Notes under the pieces: model-generated | Databases searched by the model: none | Told to the model about the DNA's origin: nothing | The model's input: the letters and a program-made list of their open reading frames with translations, nothing else | Assembly (NCBI GenBank): GCA_900759335.1 | Contig: CAAEUX010000089.1 | Span: 1 to 31,521 of the forward strand | Direction of reading: 5' to 3' | Source: an uncultured Collinsella sp. | Lineage (GTDB): Bacteria > Actinomycetota > Coriobacteriia > Coriobacteriales > Coriobacteriaceae | DNA length: 31,521 bases | In this document: one piece after another, positions 14,140 to 22,827 of the stretch | Numbering within the stretch: position 1 is the first letter of the stretch | Layout of the letters: each line of letters starts with the position of its first letter | Position numbers and translations under genes: made by a program

Positions 14140-15843
14140 TTAGCCCAGCAGGCTTAAGCCAACAGAGACAAACGCCAGGATAACGCCGACAATAGACTCG
14201 CCACCGAGCAGGCCGCTGGCGACAACCAGGCCCTGCTCCTGGAAGGCGGCGTCCTTGGCGGCCTTTTCCTCGTCCGAAAGACCGGCCTCGGCGTCGCGGT
14301 GAGCGGCCCACTTGTCGTAGGCGAGCTTAACGCAGGAGCCCAGGAAAGCCGTGAGCGACATGTAGAACGGCAGGTACACGCCCAGGCCGATCATCATGGC
14401 CGGAATGCCGAGCCAGTACATGACGATGCCGGCGATAAAGCCGCCCGCAAACCACGGCACGCTCGGGATGCCCGAGACCATGGTGGCGACGACGCTTGCC
14501 TGCGCGGCCACAAAGCTCTTGTCGGGTCCAAAGGCGTCCGGACCATAGGCGGTTACGAGCGCGACCATGACGGCGGCAGCGACCAGGGCGCCCACGATGC
14601 CGCCGATGGCCTGGCCGACCCACTGTGCACGCGGGTTGGTGCCCAGCACGGCGCCGGCCTTAAAGTCGTTCATGACGTCGCCCGCAAGGCCGCACGCTAC
14701 GGCCACGATGCCGGCGATAAAGAACAGTTTAACCTGCGCGAGCTGCGCGAAGGCAGCCACGATGAGCATAACGATGAGGCCAAAGATCTCCATGGGGTCG
14801 ATGCCCGTCTGGCCGCAGCTCTGTGCGCTCATGATGGTGGTGACAAAGGTGAACAGCGTCACGATGACGGCCGGGACGGGACCAAGGTCGAGCGCGATGG
14901 CGACGATCACGGCGATGGCGGCAGCGCCCAGGCCGATGATGCCGGCGTCGAGTTTAAGGGAGCCCGAGATGAGCGACTGCTCGTCGGTGTCGGTGGAGCT
15001 GTCGGCGGCAAGACCGCGGACGATACCGGCGACCTGCGGCAGGATGTCCTTGAGGACGACGGCGACGCCAAAGCCCATCATGAGGCCCATGCCCAGGGAC
15101 TTGACGATGCCTTGCGCAGTCATAACGTCGAACAGACCGGCAGCGGTGCCGCCCACGATGATGCCAAAGTTGCCCAACAGGGCGCCGGCAAACCAGAAAG
15201 CGACCGGGGCGAAGCCCACGAGGAAGCCGATGGACAGCAGCATGGGCGAGTTGTAGATGGCAAAGGTCACGCCGGGGATGTTGAGCGTGCACAGCATGCT
15301 GGGCACCACGCCCAGGGCGTCGCGCAGCACGCTATAGATGCCGGCGATGGCCATGGAACCAAAGAGCTGCTTGCCGGTCTTGCCGCCGGCCTCGGTTGCG
15401 CGCAGGGTCTGAGCTGCGGCGTTGCCGGTGGGGAACTCAAGCGCGGCGTCCACGATAAAGTGACGGTGGATGAGCGCGGTGGCCAGCAGGCCCAGGATGG
15501 TGCCGGCGAGTGCCACGATAAACATGTCGAGCCAGCTGATCTGGTCGGCATAGCCCAGCATCCAGGCGCCCGGGATGGTAAACGCCAGACCGCCGGCGAC
15601 CATGGCGCCTGCGGACATGATAGTGTGGGTGACGTTGGCCTCGTTGAGACTGGCGTTGCCCATGAGCTTAAGGAAGAACAGCGAGATGACGGCAGCGAAG
15701 ACGATCGGCCAGGGGAGTGCGCCCATCTTGAGGGCGGTGTAGGCCGAGCTTGCCGTGATAATCACGCAGCCAAGGACGCCGATGACGACGCCACGCAGCG
15801 TGAGTTGTCCGCGCATCGAAGCGCGGTTCGAGGGATTGCTCAT
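14140..15843 (-). CDS. OPT family oligopeptide/metal-chelate transporter
   Basis: The product has 567 residues and about 14-16 membrane helices, within the usual range for bacterial OPT proteins. The N-terminal half has the family-typical TLRGVVIGVLGCVIITASSA, YTALKMG and a conserved FPTGNAAAQTLRATE loop. OPT transporters import small peptides or metal chelates using the proton gradient; the cargo is not visible. The start is supported by AAAGGAG seven bases upstream. It is transcribed alone, divergently from coaX, with its own terminator. The long plus-strand frame opposite it is a composition artefact. Confidence 0.92.
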   Translation of the reverse strand: MSNPSNRASMRGQLTLRGVVIGVLGCVIITASSAYTALKMGALPWPIVFAAVISLFFLKLMGNASLNEANVTHTIMSAGAMVAGGLAFTIPGAWMLGYADQISWLDMFIVALAGTILGLLATALIHRHFIVDAALEFPTGNAAAQTLRATEAGGKTGKQLFGSMAIAGIYSVLRDALGVVPSMLCTLNIPGVTFAIYNSPMLLSIGFLVGFAPVAFWFAGALLGNFGIIVGGTAAGLFDVMTAQGIVKSLGMGLMMGFGVAVVLKDILPQVAGIVRGLAADSSTDTDEQSLISGSLKLDAGIIGLGAAAIAVIVAIALDLGPVPAVIVTLFTFVTTIMSAQSCGQTGIDPMEIFGLIVMLIVAAFAQLAQVKLFFIAGIVAVACGLAGDVMNDFKAGAVLGTNPRAQWVGQAIGGIVGALVAAAVMVALVTAYGPDAFGPDKSFVAAQASVVATMVSGIPSVPWFAGGFIAGIVMYWLGIPAMMIGLGVYLPFYMSLTAFLGSCVKLAYDKWAAHRDAEAGLSDEEKAAKDAAFQEQGLVVASGLLGGESIVGVILAFVSVGLSLLG

Positions 15844-15969
15844 ATAGAACTCCTTTGCGTATATCCGCTTCCCCCGGGAGCGCCGCTACGGATACGGCGC
15901 GGGAAGTCGGGTTACCAAGGGCCGCCGCGTGAGCTCGCGTGCGACCGCGCACCAGTATAGCGGCAAGCT

Positions 15970-15987
15970 AGTCATTTTGGGATGACT
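15970..15987. promoter_or_regulatory. possible operator between OPT and coaX
   Basis: AGTCAT (15970-15975) and ATGACT (15982-15987) form an inverted repeat around TTTGGG in the 192-base divergent intergenic region, just upstream of the coaX -10 box. It could be a regulator site for either gene. Confidence 0.3.
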
Positions 15988-16002
15988 GGTTTAGGTAGGC
16001 GA

Positions 16003-16008
16003 TATACT
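16003..16008 (+). promoter_or_regulatory. -10 box of coaX
   Basis: TATACT lies 28 bases before the coaX start codon. No good -35 is visible at 16-18 bp spacing. Confidence 0.45.
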
Positions 16009-16035
16009 GCTGGGCAGACGAAAGGAGCGCCGACG

Positions 16036-16887
16036 ATGCTTAATGGGTGCGCATATATATTGACGGTCGACGTGGGTAACACGTTCATTCGCTTTGGCCT
16101 GTTTGCCGAGGATTCGGCCGCGGCGCAGGAATGCCCGCTTGCGACGTGCGAGATCACGACGCCATCGAGCATTACGGCCGACGAAGCGCGCATGAGGCTC
16201 GCACAGGTCATGGCCGCGCTGGCGGCCGATGCGGGCATGCCCGGCGTGCTCGTTCCCGCGGCCGCAGTGCTGAGCTGCGTGGTCCCGGCGCTCGAGCGCC
16301 CGTGGAAGGCGGCGCTTTCCCGTACCTGCACGGGACGCGTGCTCACGGTGGGACCGGGACTTAAGACCGGCATGCCCGTGCACTACGACGACCCGGCCGA
16401 GATCGGCCCCGACCGCATTGCCGACGCCGTGGCGGCCCGTGCCGTCTACGGCTCTCCGTGCATCGTGATCGACCTGGGCACGACGACCAATATTGAGGTC
16501 ATCGACGCGTGCGGAACCTTTGTGGGCGGCGTTATCGCGCCGGGTCTGGCGCTCGGCGCCCGCTCGCTCTCGGCCGCTGCGGCGCGCCTACCCCAGGTCG
16601 AGCCTTCGGCGCCCACGCATGTGATCGGCCGCAACACGCGCGAGGCCATGCGCTCGGGCGTGGTCTTGGGCGAGGTAGCCCGCATCGACGGCATGCTCGA
16701 CATGGTGCTCGCCGAGATGCGCGCGACCAAGGCCGCGGGGGAAGGCAACGTGCCCATCGTCATTACCGGCGACGATGCCGAGGCACTCGCGTCGCTGGTC
16801 GGTCACAGTCTGACGGTCGACGACGCGCTGACGTTGCGGGGACTGGCCGAGCTCTACCGCATCAACCAAAAGCCCCGCCGCGTGTAA
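16036..16887 (+). CDS. coaX: type III pantothenate kinase
   Basis: The product has 283 residues. It shows the ASKHA phosphate loop VDVGNTFIRFGLF at the N-terminus, GPDRIADAVAA (the conserved GPDR element of type III enzymes) and IDLGTTTNIEVID as the second phosphate motif. It performs the first step of coenzyme A synthesis in the cytosol, ATP-dependent phosphorylation of pantothenate. The ATG at 16036 is chosen because GAAAGGAGCG precedes it and the family starts close to the DVGNT motif. It is followed after 84 bases by dCMP deaminase on the same strand. CoA supply is relevant to the CoA-linked activase in this window only in a general sense. Confidence 0.93.
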   Translation: MLNGCAYILTVDVGNTFIRFGLFAEDSAAAQECPLATCEITTPSSITADEARMRLAQVMAALAADAGMPGVLVPAAAVLSCVVPALERPWKAALSRTCTGRVLTVGPGLKTGMPVHYDDPAEIGPDRIADAVAARAVYGSPCIVIDLGTTTNIEVIDACGTFVGGVIAPGLALGARSLSAAAARLPQVEPSAPTHVIGRNTREAMRSGVVLGEVARIDGMLDMVLAEMRATKAAGEGNVPIVITGDDAEALASLVGHSLTVDDALTLRGLAELYRINQKPRRV

Positions 16888-16971
16888 AAGTGAGGGCGCC
16901 GGTGGGACAAACGCCTCCACCTTTCACCTGCTACAATGGGTCAAACTATTGCGATTACGGAGGTGTCTGTC

Positions 16972-17496
16972 ATGTCGGACGATCTTCATCAAACTTCGTC
17001 AGGCAAGCGCCTGGACGTCATTAGCTGGGACGAGTTCTTTATGAGCGTGGCCATCGCCGCGCAGCGCCGCAGCAAGGACCCCAACACGCAGGTGGGTGCG
17101 TGCATCGCCAACACCAACCACCGCATCCTTTCGGTGGGCTACAACGGTACACCCTCGGCGCTCAACGACGACTTTTTTCCGTGGGGTACGAGCGACGACC
17201 CGCTGCAGGACAAGCACAACTACGTGGTCCATGCCGAGGCCAACGCCGTGCTCAACTACCGTGGCTCGCTCAAGGACCTCGAGGGTTCCACGGTCTATGT
17301 CACGCTGTTCCCGTGCCACGACTGCGCCAAGATTTTGGCTCAGGTGGGCGTGGGCGAGGTCGTCTACCTGGACAACAAGTACGCCGACACCGATGATGGC
17401 CGTATCAGCCGCCGCATTCTTGACTCTTGCGGCATCAGCTACCGCCAGGTCATCGTCGATGTTCAGATTGGTACCGGGGGACAGGCTCGACAGTAA
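16972..17496 (+). CDS. dCMP deaminase (zinc-dependent)
   Basis: The product has 174 residues and is a cytidine/deoxycytidylate deaminase fold protein. The zinc ligands and catalytic glutamate are in VHAEANAVLNY and PCHDCAKIL. The N-terminal FMSVAIAAQRRSKDPNTQVG and the GYNGTPSALNDDFF segment are typical of dCMP deaminases (ComEB/DCD1 type). It makes dUMP for thymidylate synthesis. The start at 16972 is set by GGAGGTG seven bases upstream; an ATG at 16936 in frame lacks a ribosome binding site and only adds 12 unrelated residues. TACAAT at 16932-16937 may be a -10 box. Confidence 0.92.
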   Translation: MSDDLHQTSSGKRLDVISWDEFFMSVAIAAQRRSKDPNTQVGACIANTNHRILSVGYNGTPSALNDDFFPWGTSDDPLQDKHNYVVHAEANAVLNYRGSLKDLEGSTVYVTLFPCHDCAKILAQVGVGEVVYLDNKYADTDDGRISRRILDSCGISYRQVIVDVQIGTGGQARQ

Positions 17497-17630
17497 TCAT
17501 GCGTTGTCGCTATCTGACGACGAACGCAGCTCAAAGAGCCCCGTCCCAAATTGACTACTCGTGAAAGTCGCGTCTGCGCGCATGGACGGCTCGTGAGCGG
17601 GTACATGGCTGTAGTAACATAGCTTCTGTC

Positions 17631-17646
17631 CGCGGGCGTGCCCGCG
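17631..17646 (+). promoter_or_regulatory. small leader hairpin before the Nfu gene
   Basis: CGCGGG and CCCGCG with the loop CGTG lie eight bases before the ribosome binding site GAAAGGAG. The rest of the 172-base gap after the deaminase gene contains TTGACT (about 17552) but no clear promoter pair. Confidence 0.3.
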
Positions 17647-17668
17647 TTATTGTGAGAAAGGAGCCCCT

Positions 17669-17947
17669 GTGGCTGTTAACGAAGAGCTGCTTAAGAAGGT
17701 TCTTGAAGAGATTCGTCCCAACCTGCAGGCCGATGGCGGCGATATGGAGTATGTTGGCGTCGACGACGAGGGCGTCGTCAAGCTGGAGCTGCAGGGCGCC
17801 TGCGCCGGCTGCCCCATGAGCTCGCTGACCTTGTCTATGGGCATCGAGCGTATCCTGAAGGAGCACGTGCCCGGCGTTACCCGTGTCGAGCAGGTCAATG
17901 CCTCCGGCGAGACCGACGACCTGTACGACGAGTACGCGCCGTTCTAA
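17669..17947 (+). CDS. NifU C-terminal-like (Nfu) Fe-S scaffold protein
   Basis: The product has 92 residues and is essentially a single Nfu domain. It contains IRPNLQADGGDMEYVGVDDE and the cluster-binding CAGCP (CxxC) motif followed by a short amphipathic helix (LTLSMGIERILKEHVPGV). Two such domains share a [4Fe-4S] cluster in a dimer and pass it to client enzymes in the cytosol. It starts with GTG at 17669, seven bases after GAAAGGAG. A terminator-like hairpin separates it from lgt. Candidate clients in this window include the cysteine-rich activase (inference). Confidence 0.9.
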   Translation: MAVNEELLKKVLEEIRPNLQADGGDMEYVGVDDEGVVKLELQGACAGCPMSSLTLSMGIERILKEHVPGVTRVEQVNASGETDDLYDEYAPF

Positions 17948-17996
17948 GATGCGAAAGCTGCGGACGGTACGCTCCGCATAGACGTTACGCCCAAAT

Positions 17997-18031
17997 ATGC
18001 GGCTGCGAGCGTAAGGCCCGCGGCCGCATTT
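17997..18031 (+). terminator. weak terminator between Nfu gene and lgt
   Basis: ATGCGGC (17997-18003) pairs with GCCGCAT (18023-18029), with further GC pairing inside, followed by TTTG. Confidence 0.55.
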
Positions 18032-18056
18032 GTATGTAGGGAGTAGGAGGGTCGAC

Positions 18057-18878
18057 ATGCTCAACGACTTCTACCATATGCTTGATCCCGTCGCGATTTC
18101 GGCGGGGCCTATCACGATTTACTGGTATGGTCTGGCCTATGTGGTCGGCGCCCTGCTCACGGCGGTTGTCATGTACCGCACACAGCGTCGCTGGGGCTTT
18201 AACATCACGATTGATGACCTGACGAGTGTCGTGGTCGGCGTGGTCTTTGGCCTCATTATCGGTGCGCGCCTGTTCTACGTCGTCTTTTACGGTGATGGCT
18301 ACTACTGGGCGCACCCGCTCGAGATCTTTGCCACCAACGAGGGCGGCATGAGCTTCCATGGCGGCCTGGTGGGCGGCATTATCGGCGGCATCATCGTGTG
18401 CCGCATGTATAAGCTCGACGCATGGACTTTGGCAGACCTTGCCGTCATAGGCGCGCCGCTGGCCTTGTGCCTGGGCCGTTGTGCCAACTTTGTCAACGGA
18501 GAGCTGTGGGGCAAGCCGACCGATCTGCCCTGGGGTGTGGTTTTTGGCGGGACTGCGGGCGATATGCCGCGTCACCCCTCCCAGCTCTACGAGGCATTTC
18601 TTGAGGGCATCGTGCTCTTTTGCATTCTGCAGGTGCTCAGCCGCAAAAAGCCGCTGCTGCCCCAGGGTACGTTTATGGGCGTGTTCGTGATGGGGTACGG
18701 CATCGTCCGCTTTCTCGTTGAGTTCGTGCGCGTGCCCGATGCCCAGCTGGGTTATCTGCTGGGCGGCGTTATCACCATGGGTCAGCTGCTGAGCTTGCCG
18801 CTCGTGATCGCCGGCCTAGCGCTAATCATCTTCGCCCGACACCGCAATCGCCCCCAGCGCATCTACCTCGACGCCTAA
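18057..18878 (+). CDS. lgt: prolipoprotein diacylglyceryl transferase
   Basis: The product has 273 residues and about seven membrane helices. Family signatures are WYGLAYVVG, GARLFYVVFY, MSFHGGLVGG (with the essential histidine), GRCANFVNGELWG and RHPSQLYEAFLEG. It transfers diacylglycerol from phosphatidylglycerol to the lipobox cysteine of lipoproteins in the membrane. The ATG at 18057 follows GTAGGAGGG; the frame extends nine codons further up without support. It is followed by a perfect 16-bp palindrome that may act as transcript end or stabiliser. Confidence 0.95.
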   Translation: MLNDFYHMLDPVAISAGPITIYWYGLAYVVGALLTAVVMYRTQRRWGFNITIDDLTSVVVGVVFGLIIGARLFYVVFYGDGYYWAHPLEIFATNEGGMSFHGGLVGGIIGGIIVCRMYKLDAWTLADLAVIGAPLALCLGRCANFVNGELWGKPTDLPWGVVFGGTAGDMPRHPSQLYEAFLEGIVLFCILQVLSRKKPLLPQGTFMGVFVMGYGIVRFLVEFVRVPDAQLGYLLGGVITMGQLLSLPLVIAGLALIIFARHRNRPQRIYLDA

Positions 18879-18880
18879 CC

Positions 18881-18921
18881 AAGACCACCACAAAGGGGAC
18901 AGGCACCTTTGTGGTGGTCTT
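18881..18921. repeat. GGGACA-core palindrome, copy C
   Basis: Perfect 16-base arms (AAGACCACCACAAAGG, 18881-18896, and its complement, 18906-18921) flank the loop GGACAGGCA. It starts two bases after the lgt stop. The CAAAGGGGACAGG apex matches the other copies, but the outer stem sequence is different. Confidence 0.8.
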
Positions 18922-18959
18922 GCCGAGTTTGATAGGTTTCTAGAAAGGCTCTTTGGACT

Positions 18960-21143
18960 GTGAAGGATTCCGATCTCTCCACAACGGCTGCGCGCGACGC
19001 TGCCCGCATCGTCTGGTTTAAGCGCTACCCCGCCAAGCAGACGCTCATCGCATTTTTGCTCGCGCTGTTGGCGACCACGGCGTTTTCCATCGATCCCGCC
19101 CCGGTGTCGAGCAACGCAGTCTTGGCAATTGACCCCAAAGCCTCGGGCATGCTGTACGTGTGCTACGAGGTGCTCCTCTCGTTTGCCGGCCATACCGACG
19201 CGGTCATGCTGCTTGCGCTTGCCTGCCTGCTCACGCTGCCGTTTCGCTACGTATTCTTTGGCCGCGGCGACGCCTGGCGTCCCTCGGTGATCCTTCCGTC
19301 GCTGTTCTTTGCCGTCTGCATGGTGTTTGGCCGCAGCTACGACCTCACCGATTCGGCCGAGATCGTGCTCGGCGACAAGGCCCGCATTATCTGTGCCTGG
19401 ATAGGCGGTGCGGGCTGGATGCTCTTGGCGGTCGTTGCCTTCTATCTGGCTTTTGAGTGTCTAGATTGGCTGAGCTCTCGGCGCATTCCGTTTTCTGAAG
19501 CGCACTTTGGCCGCGTATGGCGTGTGGCTCACGCCGTGCTCTCGGTCCATCCCTTTGCCGGGCCCTTCCTGGTGCTTATGGTCGCCTGGGCGCCCACGCT
19601 CATCGCTTCGCTGCCCGGCCTTTTTATGGGAGATACGGGTGCGCAGATTCGCCAGTGGTTCAACTACCCCAACGGCACGAGTGACTACCTACGTCTGCTC
19701 AATCCCAATGTGCTGCTCAACGGACATCACCCCGTGGTGCATACGGCTATCATCGGTTCGTGCGTCCAGCTGGGGCTTTCACTGTTCAACAGCGCCAACG
19801 CAGGTCTTGCCATCTACACCTGCGCTCAGTTCGTCATTACGGCCGCCTGCATGGCCTATTCCATCTCGTCGCTGCGCAAGCTGGGCGTGAGCCTGCCGGT
19901 CCGCGGCGTAATCCTGCTGTTCTTTGTGTTTATGCCCATGTTCTCCAACTACGCGGCCTTGCTTACCAAAGACGTGCTGTTTGCCGACGCGTTTTTGGTG
20001 CTGTTGGTGCAGACCGTGAAGCTCGTGGCCTGCGGCCTGCCCCGTCGCGATGCCAATGTCGAGCGTGCAGGCGAACAGAGGCCTGTGCTCTTTGCGCGCC
20101 ACGACTGGCTGCTGCTCGCTCTGGGCGCCATGGGTTCCACGTTTCTGCGCAATGGCGGCCTGGTGTTTCCCCTGGCGGCATGCGTGATCGCGGCGGCGTT
20201 TTGCGCGTGGGACGCGCATGTGGCTCGTCGTGCGGCCAAACAGGCTGGTGCTGAGCCTTCGGGCGCCATCCCGCGTTTCCGCTGGGTGGGCGTTCTTGCG
20301 GTGCTTGCGCTCTGTCTTGCCTCCAATATGTACTTCACCAAGGTCTTTATGCCGGCGCACGACATCACGCCTGGTTCCAAGCGCGAAATCCTCTCGATTC
20401 CGTTCCAGCAGACGGCTCGTTTCGTCCAAAAGCACGACGGCCTCAACTCGGGTGTCAACCCCACGGTTAAGGAGGACGGCACCATCGTGGAGGCTCCTTG
20501 CGACGGCTTGGTGACCGACGAAGAGCGTGCCGTGATCGACCGTGTGCTCAAGTACGAGAATCTGGGCCGCCGTTACAACCCGGATAAGTCGGACGCTGTC
20601 AAAAATTGCTTCAACGAGTACGCCTCGCAGGAGGACATCAAGGCCTATTTTGAGGTGTGGGCCCAGATGTTCAAAAAGGATCCCGAGTGCTATATCTCGG
20701 CGCTCATCAATAACTACTACGGCTACTTTTATCCGAGTGCCCGCGATGCGTGGGTCTACAGCACGGCGCGCAGTGCCGAGATTATGGCAAAGCCCGATAA
20801 CCTCAAGTACTTCGACTTCCATCCGGTTGACAGCAACGTGGTGCGCTGGTGCGACCACCTGATCAATTTGTACCGTGTGGCGGTGCAGCGTGTTCCCTTT
20901 ATCTCGCTCACCATGAGCTCGGCCACCTATGTGTGGATCATGATCGCCGTGGTGGTCTACTTGCTGCGTCGTCATTCATGGCGTGCGCTGGCGATCTGGG
21001 TGCCGCTGTTGGGCGTGCTCGCTGTGTGCCTGATTGGCCCGTGCAACGGCTCGACTTACATGCGCTACCTGTATCCGGTCATCGCCTGCATGCCCTTCGC
21101 CATCGGCGCCACCGTCACCCGCAGCGACTTCTTCTGGTTCTAA
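18960..21143 (+). CDS. large polytopic membrane protein, DUF6020-like
   Basis: The product has 727 residues and about 12-14 hydrophobic helices. Two extracytoplasmic regions stand out: one after LPGLFMGDTGAQIRQW with NGHHPVVHTAIIG, and a larger one (about residues 475-640) before the last helices. The layout resembles GT-C type membrane glycosyltransferases and the DUF6020 group, with an acidic/polar first loop and HHP motif, so a role in cell-envelope polysaccharide assembly is possible but unproven. It starts with GTG at 18960 after a weak AGAAAGG. A palindrome lies on each side of the gene. Confidence 0.75.
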   Translation: MKDSDLSTTAARDAARIVWFKRYPAKQTLIAFLLALLATTAFSIDPAPVSSNAVLAIDPKASGMLYVCYEVLLSFAGHTDAVMLLALACLLTLPFRYVFFGRGDAWRPSVILPSLFFAVCMVFGRSYDLTDSAEIVLGDKARIICAWIGGAGWMLLAVVAFYLAFECLDWLSSRRIPFSEAHFGRVWRVAHAVLSVHPFAGPFLVLMVAWAPTLIASLPGLFMGDTGAQIRQWFNYPNGTSDYLRLLNPNVLLNGHHPVVHTAIIGSCVQLGLSLFNSANAGLAIYTCAQFVITAACMAYSISSLRKLGVSLPVRGVILLFFVFMPMFSNYAALLTKDVLFADAFLVLLVQTVKLVACGLPRRDANVERAGEQRPVLFARHDWLLLALGAMGSTFLRNGGLVFPLAACVIAAAFCAWDAHVARRAAKQAGAEPSGAIPRFRWVGVLAVLALCLASNMYFTKVFMPAHDITPGSKREILSIPFQQTARFVQKHDGLNSGVNPTVKEDGTIVEAPCDGLVTDEERAVIDRVLKYENLGRRYNPDKSDAVKNCFNEYASQEDIKAYFEVWAQMFKKDPECYISALINNYYGYFYPSARDAWVYSTARSAEIMAKPDNLKYFDFHPVDSNVVRWCDHLINLYRVAVQRVPFISLTMSSATYVWIMIAVVVYLLRRHSWRALAIWVPLLGVLAVCLIGPCNGSTYMRYLYPVIACMPFAIGATVTRSDFFWF

Positions 21144-21186
21144 TTTGGTGCATTGAGGGCCAGGTTTCTTTGCACCAAAGGGGACA
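21144..21186. repeat. GGGACA-core palindrome, degraded copy D
   Basis: TTTGGTGCA (21144-21152), directly after the stop codon, pairs with TGCACCAAA (21171-21179). The right arm runs into AAAGGGGACA, the core of copies A-C, but here the core lies outside the stem. The gap up to the next gene at 21309 holds no other recognisable feature. Confidence 0.45.
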
Positions 21187-21308
21187 TCATCACGACGCCT
21201 TCATTTTGGGGTTTATCTCGCAGGCCAGTAGGTATATCATAACGACGTTTGTTTATATTGCCCGAGCATCTGCGCTGGGCTTTAGGTCGAAACCGATAGG
21301 AGACACGT

Positions 21309-22115
21309 ATGTCCGGACACTCTAAGTGGGCCACAACCAAGCATCGTAAGGGCGCGCAGGACGCCAAGCGTTCCGCCCTCTTCTCCAAGCTCAGCCGCAA
21401 CATCACCGTTGCTGCCCGTCTCGGCGGTGACCCGCTGCCCGAGAACAACGCCAGCCTCGCCGCTGCCGTTGCCAAGGCCAAGGCTCAGTCCATGCCTAAG
21501 GACAAGATCAAGTCCGCTATCGACAAGGCTTTTGGTTCGGGTGCCGACGCTGCCGTCTACGAGAACATCGTGTACGAGGGCTACGGTCCCGCCGGTGTCG
21601 CCGTCTACGTCGACTGCCTGACCGACAACCGCAACCGTACCGCCGCTGATGTCCGTTCCGCCTTCTCCCACGCTGGTGGCAACCTGGGCACCTCCGGCTC
21701 CGTCGCCTTCCAGTTTGAGCGCAAGGGACAGATCGTCGTCGCCAAAGAGATCCTGGACGAGAACGCCAAGAAGGAGACCATGATCGCCAACGGTGCTGCC
21801 GGTGACGAGGATGAGTTCATGATGGCCATCGCCGAGGCCGGCGGCGAGGACTACGAGGACGCCGGCGAGGAGTGGATCGTCTGGACTACTGCCAACGAGG
21901 TCATGGCTGTCTCCAAGGCGCTCGAGGAGCAGGGCGTCCAGGTCAAGGGCTCCGAGACCACCATGGTCCCGACCACCCCGACCGAGGTCTCCGGCGCCGA
22001 CGCCAAGAAGGTTCAGCGCCTCATCGACCGTCTTGAGGAGCTCGACGACGTCCAGGATGTTTACAGCACCATGGACATGACCGACGAGGTCATCGCTGCC
22101 CTCGAGGAGGAGTAG
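21309..22115 (+). CDS. yebC: YebC/PmpR (TACO1) family protein
   Basis: The product has 268 residues. The family N-terminus MSGHSKWATTKHRKGAQDAK is exact in pattern, followed by NNASLAAAVAKAKAQSMPKD and YEGYGPAGVAVYVDCLTDNRNR. YebC proteins act as transcription regulators or, as shown for several members, help ribosomes through difficult sequences such as proline runs. The protein is slightly longer than the common 240-250 residues because of an acidic C-terminal insert. ATAGGAGA precedes the ATG. It is transcribed alone, ending at a strong terminator. Proline-rich tails are present in two nearby zinc-ribbon proteins. Confidence 0.95.
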   Translation: MSGHSKWATTKHRKGAQDAKRSALFSKLSRNITVAARLGGDPLPENNASLAAAVAKAKAQSMPKDKIKSAIDKAFGSGADAAVYENIVYEGYGPAGVAVYVDCLTDNRNRTAADVRSAFSHAGGNLGTSGSVAFQFERKGQIVVAKEILDENAKKETMIANGAAGDEDEFMMAIAEAGGEDYEDAGEEWIVWTTANEVMAVSKALEEQGVQVKGSETTMVPTTPTEVSGADAKKVQRLIDRLEELDDVQDVYSTMDMTDEVIAALEEE

Positions 22116-22184
22116 CGCCCGCACGGGTTAAGCCGTGCATATCTGGGCATAATGAAGCGAGCATGCAAGCCTCGTGGAATAGAT

Positions 22185-22226
22185 GAGCCGGATCCGCGTG
22201 CGTAGAGCACCGGACCCGGCTCTTTT
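22185..22226 (+). terminator. terminator after yebC, merging with a TATAAT box
   Basis: GAGCCGG (22185-22191) and CCGGCTC (22216-22222), plus inner TCCG/CGGA and GTGC/GCAC stems, end in TTTT. The T-run overlaps TATAAT at 22226-22231, a perfect -10 box that may serve amaP, although the -35 region is poor. Confidence 0.75.
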
Positions 22227-22281
22227 ATAATGATGCGAACCGTTTTGCATTTCGAGAGCCGAGATTTGAAGGGAGCGCCAC

Positions 22282-22827
22282 GTGCGCGTACTCAAACGAG
22301 CCCTAGCGATTGTGTATCTTGCCGCCGCCATCGTGGCGCTGGGTACGCTTGTCTGCCAGTTTTGGGGGCCGTATACGTATCGCTTTATGCTGCTGATGCG
22401 CGACCCCATGCCGCGCATTGTCGTGACGGCATGCGGCGGAGTTGTGGCGATCGGCGTGCTGGTAAGCTTCTTCCGCCTGATGTTTGCTCGTCGCGAGCCG
22501 TCCTGCGTGCATCCGGCGGGGGAGCGCAATATCGAGGTTACCCTTGCGGCGCTTTCTTCGTGCGCTCGCACTGCGGCAGAGCGCGACGATCGCGTGATGG
22601 TCGAGCATGTCGAGGCCCGCGTCCAAGGCTCCGACGATTCGCACGTCCGTTTTAAGGTCGAGGCTATCGCGCTTGACGACCGGGACGTGGCCTCCCTTGC
22701 AGCCGCGATGCAGCAACGTATCGAGGAGGCCTGCGACACCATGCTCGGCACGCCGGGCACGACCGCACGCGTCCGTTTTTTGCCGTCCAAGACTACCGTC
22801 CAGACCGTGGAGGTTTCCGGTGAGTGA
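22282..22827 (+). CDS. amaP: alkaline-shock-response membrane anchor protein (AmaP-like)
   Basis: The product has 181 residues. Two N-terminal membrane helices (about 8-28 and 45-65) form a hairpin, followed by a cytosolic domain of Asp23-like strand-helix pattern (EVTLAALSSCARTAAERDDR, then HVRFKVEAIALDD). In Staphylococcus, AmaP tethers Asp23 to the membrane. It starts with GTG at 22282 after GAAGGGA. Its stop overlaps the next start by eight bases, and Asp23 follows two genes later, which supports the assignment. Confidence 0.8.
   Translation: MRVLKRALAIVYLAAAIVALGTLVCQFWGPYTYRFMLLMRDPMPRIVVTACGGVVAIGVLVSFFRLMFARREPSCVHPAGERNIEVTLAALSSCARTAAERDDRVMVEHVEARVQGSDDSHVRFKVEAIALDDRDVASLAAAMQQRIEEACDTMLGTPGTTARVRFLPSKTTVQTVEVSGE

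Noticed and set aside
14299..15960. 553-codon plus-strand frame opposite the OPT transporter
   Set aside because: Rich in Asp, Gly, His and Ala with no hydrophobic pattern; mirror of the real transporter gene.
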